Shown: positions 35,901-49,000 of the stretch, piece after piece
How the letters are laid out: each line of letters opens with the position of its first letter
Numbering within the stretch: position 1 is the stretch's first letter
From: Lycocorax pyrrhopterus obiensis
Lineage: Eukaryota; Chordata; Aves; Passeriformes; Paradisaeidae
Assembly: GCA_014706295.1 (NCBI GenBank)
Contig: JACSVZ010000016.1
Coordinates: 8,227,168-8,291,167 of the forward strand
Reading direction: 5' to 3'
DNA: 64,000 bases
Program-made: the position numbers and the translations under genes
Notes under the pieces: generated by a model
Seen by the model: the letters and a program-made list of their open reading frames with translations, nothing else
What the model was told of the DNA's origin: nothing
Databases searched by the model: none

Positions 35901-38900
35901 CGCAGCAAGGCTCTGGGTGCTTCGGGCTGAGAGCAGCCCCGTGGGAAAAGGCATGGCTTTACAGCACCTCCAAACCTGCTCTTCAGCAAAACCTGGTCCA
36001 TAGCCCCACTCCTTCCCTTCCCATCAGTGTTATCTGGAGCAGAACTAGTGTTAGTCAAACCCTTGCTATCCTTAGCAGTTTAAGTCCATCAATTTGCCAG
36101 ACTTTGTCCCAGTAACGCCACCAGTGACAGACTGTGGCTTCCAATGCTACCTCCCCAGATGCTTCCTTAAGGCACCCTTACGTTGCCTTTCCTCTTTCTC
36201 AAAATGAAACTTGGATAAACCAACACAAAATTAAACACAGAGAACCAGAAAGACCCTTCTCTCCTTTAAAGACTTTCCACTGACAACAGACAAGTATTAC
36301 TGGTGACTGGTGTTTTTTATGAGCTGGGTAATTGCATATAATTCTACAAAAGACCCTGTTCAGGTTTTGATTCTTTGTGTGCTTCTTTCTTACACAAAAA
36401 GGTGCACTGAAACAGACAGAAGCTCTCAAAGACAAGCCCTGCCTTGAGCACCATCCCTGCAGCTCAGGTGAGGACTCTGGGCACTGCCACCTCCACTCAG
36501 CTGACACATCCTTTCTCACCGCTCGGGAAACGTCAGTGTTGACCCCAGCCCTTATTTCCTGCTACTCCCTCCCTGTTGCAATGGCATTCCCAGCAAGAGC
36601 TTTAAATAACAGCCTGGGGTACAAGGAGAGTGACTAACTCTTTACATTTCCAGTCATACACAGTGATCTCCCAACAGCAACAGCACTGACAAGCCCTTCC
36701 TGCAATACTCTATTTAGCAGACTTTTTTTTCTGTGGAAAGATGCTCGTAATCATATCTTAGAGCAATTAGAAACACAAATTGTTTTTCCCTTTCTCCTCC
36801 CAGGCACTGGCTGGCTGTGCCCTTGAAGTACAGGCAGCCCCAGCCAGGACAGGTAGGGCCAGCTGCCGCAGGGAGCGGGGAAGCAGGAAGGGCTGAGGCC
36901 CCAGGGGATGAGACCTCAGCTCAGCCTGCTGGGATTCAGCAGGATTGCTCTGCAAATGAGGGCTCAGGCAGGAATGGCTGGGTCAGGACCAGCTGAAACT
37001 AAGCACATGAGCAAGAAAGGATGAGTTTTAAATGGGGAAGAGCATTGCAGTGGCCAGGGCAGGTGGCAACCCATGATGAGAAGATGCTGCCCTCATTAGG
37101 ACTCAGCGTTTTTCAGACAAGGTTTACTGGACAGGTACTGGGGAGCAAAGCACCCACCTCACATGAGAAAGTGAGCTCCTAATGTTAGGTAAACAGGGGC
37201 ACTATAAACGTATCATATTTTATTGCCTTGGTATTGCAGACACCCATGAGAACACCACAATAGTCTTTATGACTCTAAGAAACTTCAAAATGTTTATACT
37301 AAAATCAGCATGATCTCTCAGCTAAAAAATACACTTCCAGTTTTATTAGAACTAAAATCCCAGTGATTTGCTCGCATGCACATAATTCAAAGGAACAGTC
37401 CTTCTCTGGCAGTTCCCTAAGCTCAGGAGTTTATACTAGCAAACAAAGTAAGTGTCGTAGGTTGAAGCTACTCTTTGATCTGGTAAATAAATCCATAGTA
37501 AATTCAGGTTCAATTACAGTATTTAAATTTATGACATCCACAGTGCTTTAAGAAGTTAGTGACAAATGCCAGTTTCATAGAGAAAACATGTATTAACCTG
37601 CACAAGCCACAAAAAAAAAGAAAAATCAATTGGCTCTACACAGATGTATCAAAATGTACTTTGACAGTTTTATACAGTCTTTTACATGCATTTGTCAATA
37701 CATTTGATTGCAGCTGTAGATACTGTGAACAACTCACTGTTACAAAGAAATTTCTAGTTTGATACACTGAAAAGTAAAATTTGCTTTACTGATACACCTA
37801 CATGCATATTCACCAATGCAGTCATTGTTACTGCCAAAATTTCATTTGCATGCAAAATACCTCTGGTGCAAATTACCAATAACATAAGGGAGCCCATGAA
37901 ATGTTAAAGACTTCAAAGGATGAGAGAAAAACTATTTGCATTTTGGGCCTGATCCAAAGCACATTAAAGTCAAGAGGAATCTTTCCACTGGCCGCAACAG
38001 ATGTTCTGACTCAAGGAAGTTTTCATGCAAGTCATTGACATAACAGCAGACCAGCAGGACCACAAAATCCACTTTCTGAAGAAACCGAAAGTTAACTTTG
38101 CTAAATACTGGTTTACTGCATGGCAGTTGTCTGTCAGTTTCTCCCAGGACAATCTCTGCTGCCTCTCCTGCTGTCCACAGCACATCTTTCTGTTTGATAG
38201 CCCACATTCATTCAGCTTTTACACCTGCACTTTCTCCTCTCTTGTTCATGGCTTTTAATTTCTTTCTCGCTCTGCAGATACATAACTTCATAATAGTGTT
38301 GTTTAATTCCACAGAAATGACTTATGAGGCAAGTAGCTATACAGGACAATACAAAAACTGTCCAAATATGTTTTGATAAATCGCTACCTATAGAGCATCA
38401 ACTGCTTTCAGTCCTTGAAAGACTGCTCGTGGGTCTCAAAACAGGTGTAAGCTGCTAGCTGCTCTCATCTGTTTGAGAATCATCAGCTTAATCAATATTG
38501 CTTCAGCAATCTCTGTTCTATTCCATCAATGTTTTAGGTGCAACTTTTCATATGGCATGAACATCATAATGGCTCCTTCTCCAGCACAGAAAAGAACCTG
38601 TTCACAGAAAGGGCAGGAAGCACAGCGTGGTAAATGAAAACAAGTGACTGGACTTGCAACAGTGCAGCTACCAGGCAGATAAATAAGAGCATGCTTATTT
38701 ACATAAACTTGAATAATTTATTCCTTTTAGGAAGGAACATTTTTCCTAGCATGATCCAAAAAGAAATGAACAAGTAAAAGGAGCATTTCTCTAGCACTAA
38801 CATTATTAGCAAATGCCATATCTATTCTATGTGTGTCACCAGTAAGTAAAAACAAACTCCTGCAATAAAACAACACAAAACCAAAAAAAACAACAAATAA

Positions 38901-39994
38901 AAAGTACTAGGACATAATGCACATTTTTCTTCCTCTCTATACTTCAAAATCATAAGCACTCCTCATATTTCACGGTAAATGGTTTTATTTCTTGGTTCCC
39001 GCAGCTCAAGTAATGATGTCGTAACTCAAAGGTGGTGCAAGGCTCACTACAGCTCTGACCTCGTAAACAATTTTAATATCCCTTCTCCACATCCTAACAG
39101 ATATAGGACTGCACCTGAGCAGACAGTATCTCCTCAGGAGTTACTTGTTTATTCAACTTTTAAGTGAGCACATGTGCTCCACATTAAAACCAACCTGGAT
39201 GCAAAGAGAAGGCTTCTGTTGGCATAAAAGGGACCATCTTTCAACGAGCTGAGATACATCTGCCAAGGATCTCAGGTGCACAGGAGGGAATGCAAAATTA
39301 AGCCAAAACACAGCACAGACCCACAAAGCAAGGAGGGCAGCACCACATCTGCTGCACACATCTACTCTGGGCTGCTCCGAGTGTTGGGGATGGCACATTG
39401 CTCCAGAGCAAGGAGAGCAGCCCTGCTGGAACGGGGGCAGGGGAAGGACTCAGGCAGAAGCAGCATTTCTGCTCCTCATTCCAGGTGAGCCAGTGACAGG
39501 CAGAGCTCTTCATGGCTACTCCACAGCATCCCTGACATACTCTGAGGGGATACTAACGCCAGAAAAATGAAGCTGTGAATCTCATATGTAGAGCCACGAT
39601 TCACTGGAAAAGCCAGGGCCTGTTCAGGGTCCCTCTGGCTCTGTAAAGGACTGGAACAAACAGAGAGGGTTATCCAAGACATCTAAAGAAGGTTCTGCTT
39701 AGCTGAAAGCAGCTGGTTAAACTGGAAAGCTGAAAGAACTCTAGTAGCCAAGAGACCTCTTCAGACTGAAAAAGTTTCTCTTGAGGGAAAGAAGTCAGGA
39801 GACAGTACGATCAAATCTCTCTTTCTAGGTCAGATCTCAAGAGCTACTTTTCAGCTGTAAGACAATGGTGATGCCGTAACAACGGTACAAGAGCACTTAC
39901 CACAGGAGACACGGGTGGAGATGATCCCAGTCAGCCTATTCCCAGCCCCAGAGGAGGATAACCTGTAGTTAAACCATGCTGCTGGGTGTCTAAC

Positions 39995-40175
39995 TTATTC
40001 TGAAAATCCTCTGATACTGAGATTTCCCCCACATTCCTGGGCAATCTGCACTGGTACTACAGATCTCAGTAATTATGACTTTTTTTTTCCCTTTGAGTCT
40101 AGCCTAACCTTTTGGTTTTGCAATTTAAGCCCATTATTTCTTGCCCTGTTTATCAGCTCTGTCTTTGCAGCCAAC
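39995..40175 (-). mobile_element. Old CR1-like fragment
   Basis: The run from ATTCCTGGGCAATCTGCACT through CCTTTGAGTCTAGCCTAACC to AATTTAAGCCCATTATTTCT and TTGCCCTG follows, with many differences, the antisense of the CR1 3' region. The assignment is by word order only and the edges are unsure. Confidence 0.5.
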
Positions 40176-43100
40176 TTCTGCACACCTCTGGTTAAAGAAG
40201 TAAGGTGAGAGACATTTCAAAATATCTTCAACTTTAGCAAGTCCAACCTTCGAACTCCCAGAAATTCTGGTCAGTAAGCTGTAACACAGGCAGAAAGGAT
40301 GCCTTAGTCTCTAAAGCCTGCTTAAGGGCTACAAATCCAACAATCAAGCTCTGGACTACTTAGAAAGCCACTGCCTAGTGTTTCAATTATTTCCTTCCGA
40401 TGTAAGGCCAAAATAAGCTTGTTGATGTGAACAGGTAAACTAGAATCTCAAACTTTTAAAAAAATCTCTTTGAGAAACAAATTGAGAAGTGCTCTCAAAA
40501 ATTTATTTCCCCTTACCTTACCAGAAGGACTTATTTGTTATTGAAGGTCTGCCTTCAAGACTCATGATGCTGAGCTCAGGGCAATAAACAATTTATTTTG
40601 AGAAATCACATACAGACTGAACAAAGATATAGGAATTAGAACCTAATACAGAAAGAAGAGGCAGGTCAAATCAGCACTGGGCCATCTTGATAGTATCTCT
40701 ATAAAGCATCAGTAATGATTAATAAACTTGAATTTATGCCATACTTCTGGCTCTTCAGAAGGCTTTTACATAAAAAAACCAGCAAGACAATACCTGGCAG
40801 AGGACAGGGGTTATTTTCCAAAAATAGTAATGAGGTCTAATTTTCTATTTCACTGGCACAACTCATCCATAGCCTCACTGTCTGGCTGACAACTTCCCTG
40901 GACAAAATCAATCAGAGCAGTGGCACCAACCAAGGCCAAGTCTCCAGACTGTGGAAAAAACTCCTAGGAAACATTAGGAGCCTTTTCCCAGTTCCTGCCA
41001 ACACTCTGGCAAGGGAGAAGAGGAGCTTTCATCCTTTTAATCATAAAGAGTCAGAGTATCACACCTTCATATGCACTTCAGATTTTTTTATAATGGGCAA
41101 ATTCTGGCCTCTTCTATACTCTGACAAGCCCTACTAACTCTGACATAGATATAGTATTTGACCTAATCGCATTTTAAAGCCCAACTGACGTTCTTGCACT
41201 CTAAGCTGAGACAGACAACTTTTTTCTTTGCCCTACCCACAAGTCCCTGTGACACAATACTTCTGACACATTGTAAATTTCTGAAGAATTATTCCTTCCA
41301 AACAAGTATCTTCCTTGTTATTTAGCCAGGCTGAAGGGCAGTTCACCGTCATTTATGGCACAGGCACAGAGAGGAGTGAATAGCAATTACTCAGCATTTG
41401 TTAAAGTGAAGGCCTCACCTTTAATAGTTGCACAGTCACATTTCTTTCCACAGGGTCAACCAGAACTCCGGAAAGGAGACTTGCTGATTGACACAAATAT
41501 GTTTGTATTTCAAAGGGCAAACTACAAAGTCAAATAAAAGGCAATGTTTGCACAAGAGTTAACTTTGTCATTCGTCATTCTCAAAGAGCTCAACAATCCC
41601 ATGGAAAAATGTCTCTCCTTAGCTACAGTAGATTTTTGACTCAAACTTTAATACAGGTGTATGGAGAGGTCAAATTAGCATGATTGCTGCAAAAGGCTAG
41701 CTAAACACACAGCCACAAGAAAGAGGACTTAGTGGCAACCTTTAAAGAAGCAGAGGAATACGGTGGGCAGAACTCCTGCCCCCCATATCCCCACAGTGAG
41801 CTGGGAGCTGCTAAAAACTCAGCACAATTCAGAGCAGCAGGGTCCTCTGATTGCACAGATGGACAAACCAATGCCCAACCAAACAGGAAAGAGGGAGGAG
41901 GTCTCCTTTTGCACACTCCCATACCCCAATTACAGTTCATCTCGAGCTAAAAACACCAGCTCTGCACAGTCACTGCCTCAGCACAGCCTAATGGGATGGA
42001 GATGAGATAATAGGGCCACATACTGCTCTTGGGACTGCACCACTCCTGCTAAGACAAGGGCAGGTCCCTGCAGTGCTGGACCAACCCACAGTGCACCTTC
42101 AGCAGCCTCTGTCACAGCCAGTGCTGCTCTTCCACAGCGGACAGGGGCTCCTGCCCCTTCCTGAAGCTGGCCAGCCGCCTTCCTTGGCAAAGCTGTGGCC
42201 ATGCTCCTTTCCCTTCTGCTGCTGCGACTGTAGGTGGATTCTGTTCTCCTTTCTCTCCCAAATTAAAGGATCCTAAAGCTACAAATGGGTGCTTTCACAG
42301 TGCCCACAACCCTTTGAGCTCACTTTCTCAAGCTACTGGGTGTGTTGAATTCAAGGTTACCAAGTACATTAATTCTGGGCACATTAAACCTGGGCACCGA
42401 GAGCACCTCTTCAAAGAGCCACTGAGAACTTTAAGGTGAATCAACTAAATGGATAAAGGATCTGCACACGGGTAGATTCAGACGAAAAGGATGGAAACAG
42501 TCTTGCGGGTAATTAGTGATGCACCTTCAGTTATACACGCTGGCTTCAGCTCTGTAGCTCATTGCTTTCAACTTTCTTCTCCACGAAGAGAGGCCTTTGA
42601 ACCTCTAAGCATTACAAAACTGTGTACATTATCAGCCACATCTATAGGCATGTGTGTTGCACTCAGCACCCACTGAAGTGTCATGTCCAGCCAAAATACT
42701 GGATCCAGTATTTTAACCTTGTATGGATTTTTGGAAGTAGTCCAAATTTGGGTCAGCCTGACACAACTGCACCTGGGAGTAGCAGAGGTTTCTAATGTGC
42801 CACGGGAATGACTTCAGCAACACACTGCAAAAAAAGTCCTTTCACATTAAGTGTAACTATTGCTACTCTAAGATTAAATATTACCTGGAAATTACACTCA
42901 TTAACTGCAGAGTCCTTGATTAATGAGCAGGTGAAGTGCACATAGGGACCTGGTCCTGATTTCAGCTGTCTTATTAGCTCTACCCTGGACACTACTGATC
43001 ACCACAAAAATAAATGAGGAAATCCAAGAACTAATTACAAGTGGACAAAATGTGTCAACCTAATACCTGTGTTAGGGTACTTCAGAGATTAAGGGAAGGC

Positions 43101-46073
43101 TGGCAGATGTGCACGATGCAAATACTGAAGCCACTAAAAAGAAACAGCAACAGAACTCTGCTATCTTCTGGTATCTCTGGTGAGCGAGACCGCAGGAAGC
43201 CTCTCAAGAAATAGTCTCCATTTCAGAACAGCTCCAGAGCCACTTTGATTACTGCAATCATTTTTTTAACAGTGATGGACAGAGGAGGACCCTCTGGTGC
43301 TCCCCCCATTCCCAAGGCAGGGGCTGTCTCTCCTCAGAGAGCAGACACTGAGCTCTGCCAAAGGCCCAGGGAGGGAGGTCTGTATTAGTGAGCAGGAGTC
43401 TGGCAAAGAGAAAGCCAAAGACAGGAGAGAGCATCCCACGCCAGCTTGTGGAGGGCACCGCTGCAGGTGTGCAAGCACGCGGGCTGGGGCTCACACAGGG
43501 AAGCCAGAACCGCCTTCTGCACTTTGTGGGCAAACACAGCTGGATCTAAGCATCTCCTGCTACACTTATCCAGCAGCCACTGCCTCCAAGCGTTTCTGTC
43601 AAACAGTAGGGACTGCCCACACACCCTCTTTTTAATTTGTGTTTACTCGTCTCTTCAAAAAGCCCAGCGAAATCTTCTACACACAGCAGCTAAGTACAAC
43701 AAAACTCAAGCATCAGAAGAGTTCAGCCAACTTGTGCCCTACAACTGATCTCCTATTTCTCCCTCCACTTTCCTTCTAATCCTGTTTATAATTACACAAG
43801 CTGTCTGATCTTCCCAAAGCTACCAATTCCCTCAAATCCATTTTCAAATTGCCATCCTTGAAAGAGCCTGGGCACCGGATCAAGCAGTCTCAGCTTGACA
43901 CAACCCATGCCACTATCGATGGCTCCCCTGAAATACCGGGGTGCAGCTGGCCAGACCCCCAGCAAGGGCTGCCAAGACCCAGCCCCAGCAGAGATCAGGC
44001 GAGGAGAAGGTATTGATCCGCTCCCTTTAACATGCTAATTTGTCCAGTGGCTGCTTCAGTCACTGCCAGGCTGGACACTTCAAAAGGAAACTGTTTTCAA
44101 AGCAGCGATGTCTTTTTCAGCAGCAGAAAAACTTAAACTGAAAACAAATGAATTCAAGCCCCAAGTTCACAGAAGCACTCATAGGTATTCTTCAGCTCCC
44201 CAGACAGAGATGTTTGATGTATGGAAAGACAGACTTGTTAATTAGGGTTATTAAAATGTGGCCTGGCAAAAACCCTCTGGGATTTAAAATAACAAAATCC
44301 ACGCCCTCTAAGTGCACACTTAAAGATAGCCTGTACTTGTGTCAAAAATATTCAGCCATAACCTCTGGAAGTGTTCCATTTATTCCCCCACGCACGCACA
44401 TCTTAGGAGAAGAATAAAATGTATTTAAAATTAAATTTCTGTAATTCAGTTTCTGTAATTCAGCATCAACACTGGAGAACATTTTGGCCTTTCCTAGCAT
44501 TGATAATGGGGAAAATAAAGGCAATTGTTCAATCCCTTCAGACCACTGAGAACACACAGCGAAGGCCAGACAAAACCCTCGGTGTGACAGAGACATCATT
44601 AAAGTATTTCGGGAAGCAGCAGCGTTATTGACCGACGCCTCCGCTACCAACACTAGCCTTTCAATCACGGGCTAAATACAATGCGAGGAATGGATACAAT
44701 GGCAGGTTTTAATTAACGGTCTGGGCAAGTACTGAAATATGTCACACACACAAGTTTTGCAGGCAGAACAGAAATCAATTGAGTGTTTTGCATCAGTGTT
44801 TGTGACTCGCATCATGCGCGTAGGAAAACCTGATGTGAACTGTGAAAAGCAGGAGTGCTCTCCAAGTTAAGGGAGATAACGAGCTGCAGTTCGGATGCAC
44901 AGCATACTACCCTGTTGTCAACGACTGAAGAGCCAAAAACCTGCATTTCCCTTGAAATACATCTTCATTTCCAAATGCAGGAAGAGCTTATGTCACCAAG
45001 CTCAGCCTGCTCCTTCTCCTCTGGACCCTGGCCCAGGACAGCCACAACCCACTGAGCCCAGCGCTGGCTACACCAGCGGCACCAGCCACCCTGCTCCATG
45101 CTCACCTGCCCTGGCACAGGGGGGAATTTAGGGTGCTGCTGATCTCTAACCCCTGGCTGCAGGGGACAAAAAGCTGCAGGAGAGAATAGGAAAATGGGGA
45201 GAACTGACTGTCAGCCTGATACTTGTTCTGGAGCAGGCAGCAGCACCACAGTGAACTCATTCACAGAAACAAGGCACGAGGAGATAACAGAAAATACAAG
45301 CAAAATGGAACTTGCTTCCTTGCCACTAAATTGTCTGCTTTATGGGACTTCATGCTGAACGGTATGAAAAAAATCCAATTTGCTTTGAAGCACATTAGTC
45401 TAACATCCTAATTATTGTTTACATTGCCATTTGCCTTCTATTAAGAATTGAATAATTACCCAGCACTCCATAGTTTAAAAATACAAGCAAACAGGATTAT
45501 CTGGGTAATTAAGACACTGTACTGCAGCTTTGTAGTGCGGCTGTACAAAGCTTTCACATATACAAGCGGAAGCAATAGGTATTGATCTCCTTAGCCCAAA
45601 TGACGTTTTAAGGATGTGCAAGATAGGTCCCTCATTAGGAAAAGGTGAGCGATAACTTTTGACAAGTGAGGAGGGGCAGAAGCTATCTGCAGCTAGGATG
45701 CTACAGTCAGCCTTCACTCTGGTCTTATCTCAGTCACAGACATCCTGCGTGCCTCTGGGAAAGTCACCCAGTCCATCCTCCAGCTGCTGCAGCACGGAAA
45801 CATCCTTCCTCCTCCTCCTCCTCCTGCCCAGGACCCCCACCTTTGCCCAGGCTGCCTCTTCACAGCCCGAGCTGTGCAGCACCAGGCCCCCATGAATACA
45901 AAGCCTGTTTCCCAGCACACCTCTTTCACTGGCTTTGTACAGATTAACTCAGCGTTAGTGAGATTTAAACCCACCCATCTAAGGGAAGTATAAAAAGCAG
46001 ACCAGCAAATGGAGTTTTTTCTAGGCATCCATGACTAAATGAGCCAAAGCAAATACCAACTGTATAGTATAGC

Positions 46074-46094
46074 TTTTTTTTTTTGCCTTTTTTT
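46074..46094. repeat. T-rich tract
   Basis: Eleven and eight T in two runs separated by GCC, within intron 3. No element is recognised alongside. Confidence 0.85.
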
Positions 46095-49000
46095 TACTCC
46101 AAACCTAATAGCCCATCCATATTGTACTTTTAACAGCATGACCTCCCCTTCTGGGTGACTATTAGGACAAAAGCAAAGTTTTTGCACGTTCCTTTGTTGT
46201 TTTAAAGTGCCTTTCCTCCATTTAATTACACCACCAGGTTTCACACTGCGCAGTTTACTACCCCTGTGAAATTACCTTCAAGTTAAACACTAATTGGACA
46301 TCCAACAAAAAAGAAAACCCCCCACAACCATGTTTTTCCTTCTGGTTTCTCATAGGATGTAGCCCCAACACGATCAGGGTCCCAATTTCATACCACTGAT
46401 TTATAAAGACACAAAATGAAAAACAGTCCTTTAAAGAAATACAGTACATTCATGCAGCATGTGTTCTAACTTATATCAATAAACCTTTCAACAAATCCAT
46501 TCTGAACAAGCCTGTGTTTTGGGAGCATTTAATGAGCCTCAGCTTTATTTCAAGCCAAAGGCAATTTTAAGTAAAGTTGAAATAAAGAAAAGTTAAAAAG
46601 AAAAGAAAGCCACTAAAACCAAAAATAAAATAAAATATGGGTCCTTGTATAATCATGAGGCTTAAGAAAGCAGAACTTTTCTCACAGATTATTTTCATTC
46701 AATAAATAAAGACAGCAGAGCATTTCTGCATGTTTACTTACCCAAGTGCTGGGAGCCCCTTTTCACCACACTCTAACCATGGGCCAAGGCCAGCCCAGGC
46801 AGCAAAGAGAAGGGCACTGGCCCAGGCCTGAGCAGGTACTTGGCACAAAGCATAGGAAATGTCAAAATGTAATGCTGCTTTCTCATGCCCCAAGTGCATG
46901 CTCACAGCCCAGAGGGGATCCCACCTCCTGAACCTCACTGTCCCCCCAGCTGAGGATGCAGCTACAGAAGAGCTTGGTGATCACCGGTGAACATCTGGAG
47001 GAGATGACACCCAAGGGCCTGCAGCCCCTCCAGGCATGAGAAGTGGCACTTCCACACCCCAGCCATCATTTTACACATGGTCAGGGTTTGAGCACAGCGC
47101 TGTCCCACACACCAGCTGGAAGGGAGCTGCACATCGGGGCAAGAGCAACAATCGGCCATGGTCAAGACATGAGGAGCACGCTGAGCAAATATTACACTGT
47201 CTCTTAAACAAAGAGATCAAAAAAATCAAAACAGAATCCATTTGCATAAAATCCAAATCTTTGAGCTCTGCATAAACAGAAGGAGATTTTGGCTGGCGTT
47301 TCCACAGGAAGCTCTTATCTCCTTTGTGAAATGGGGAAATGGGTGTGCTACTTTGCATGAGGGTGTATACAAAAGATGTAAATGAGGAATTTGCTGCATG
47401 CAAAAGGCAAAGCGGCCGACAGCTGCCAATCCCCATTCACAGGGAGAGCTTCCCCAGTCTCTAGCAGGAGGAAGGAGAAGGGAACCAACATGTTTGCTTC
47501 CCAGGGAGGTGAAGCAGGCTCTGAATATTCATAAAATGGCCATTTAGTCATGGGAGTGTTAATTGTCTCTGATTCACAAAACTGTGTGACCTCACCTGCT
47601 CCCTGCAACATATGAAAAGGATGTGGCATAATGGGACAAAACCAGATAAGATATTTATCTTACAAGTTTGGGGGGCTTTTTGATGCAGTCTCAAAAGACC
47701 TTAGTGTACTGCTGAGCATTTCTTTAATCACGTCTCACAAGCACAATAAAGACCAAGTTCAGTGGAGCACATTATTAGACAGATAATAACCCTTACCCAG
47801 GCAAGATCTACATACTGAACTCATCACACGCTGGATGAGTTGTCTGCAAAGTTTTGGGTTGCTGGTTTTTTTTTATCCTAAAAGAACACACAAGAACCAG
47901 AAGATGGGCTGGAAGTCCCACAAAAGACTATCCAGATCTACCATGAAATCCACACCACCACAGCAGCTCATCTGGCTTTGATTCTGAGGACCGTGCTTTT
48001 TACCAGTAACACATAGAATAAGGACCAGATACTGCTCCCCTGTGTAGTAGCAGAAGTCTCATCAGAAATTCAAAGAGAAGCAGTCACAGCTTTTCTCCAA
48101 GCAATACATGAAGGGACAATTGCTTGACAACTGTAACTTGACTTCTGAGGCGGCCAGGCAGGAGAAAGCAATAGAGCTCCTGCAATGACATTTAAACGCA
48201 GATTTTGAAATGCACCAGGTGGTACAAGAAAATCACAGAGGGAGTAACCCTTGGAAGATCTATTGAGCTACATGAGAACATAACCAAATCAGCAGAGAAG
48301 AGAACCAACTAAATTTGGTTCAGACAGACTGTGTTTCAGTATCGCTCCCAGGCCCCGCCTGTAGCTTCCGTCTTCTCAGCTCCTTTTAAAACGTAACATG
48401 TTGAGTCTGTGCATTTTTTCCCCTGCCAAAAATAAATCAACCTGAAAAAAAAATCCTTCTGAAATCTCAAATCTGCACAGTCTTAGTCACCCTTCTGATC
48501 ACCCTTTTGTGCAGCCAGACTGTACATCAGTGCTATTCTGACAAAAAAGTTATTACTAAAATGGGAAAGTACACACAAATTACTTTACTTCCCCACCCCT
48601 AAAAAACTCACCATCCAAGAATCTTATCACAGAAAAAGCATATAATTAGACTGTACCCTTCTGATGTAAACTGAACTGCTGCTTTCAATGATCACAGCCA
48701 CTCTTCAAAGCCTCTGAGATAAAAAGAATCTTATCATTCAAATTATTACTTCTTAGGGATGCTCTTATCAAAGTTTGAAGGAAAATTCTAAAAACAGCAG
48801 TGATATGAAACCAGGACTGAGCCATATTTTAAATGACACTGGATTTTCTGCCAATTGGCCAATTCACAACTCAGAAAAAGCAAATGTAGATGAAGACAAA
48901 GCTGTTGGCTCTCATAACCTTTACAATATCACAGTAAAAATCTCAACTGTCTCACATATTTATACTAAATGGCAGGTCTAAAATTGAGATTTGTAATTTC

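Noticed and set aside
45690..45790. Possible second MIR (TCTGGGAAAGTCACCCAG)
   Set aside because: It resembles the MIR core 'ttgggcaagtcactta', but the following sequence does not continue the consensus clearly.
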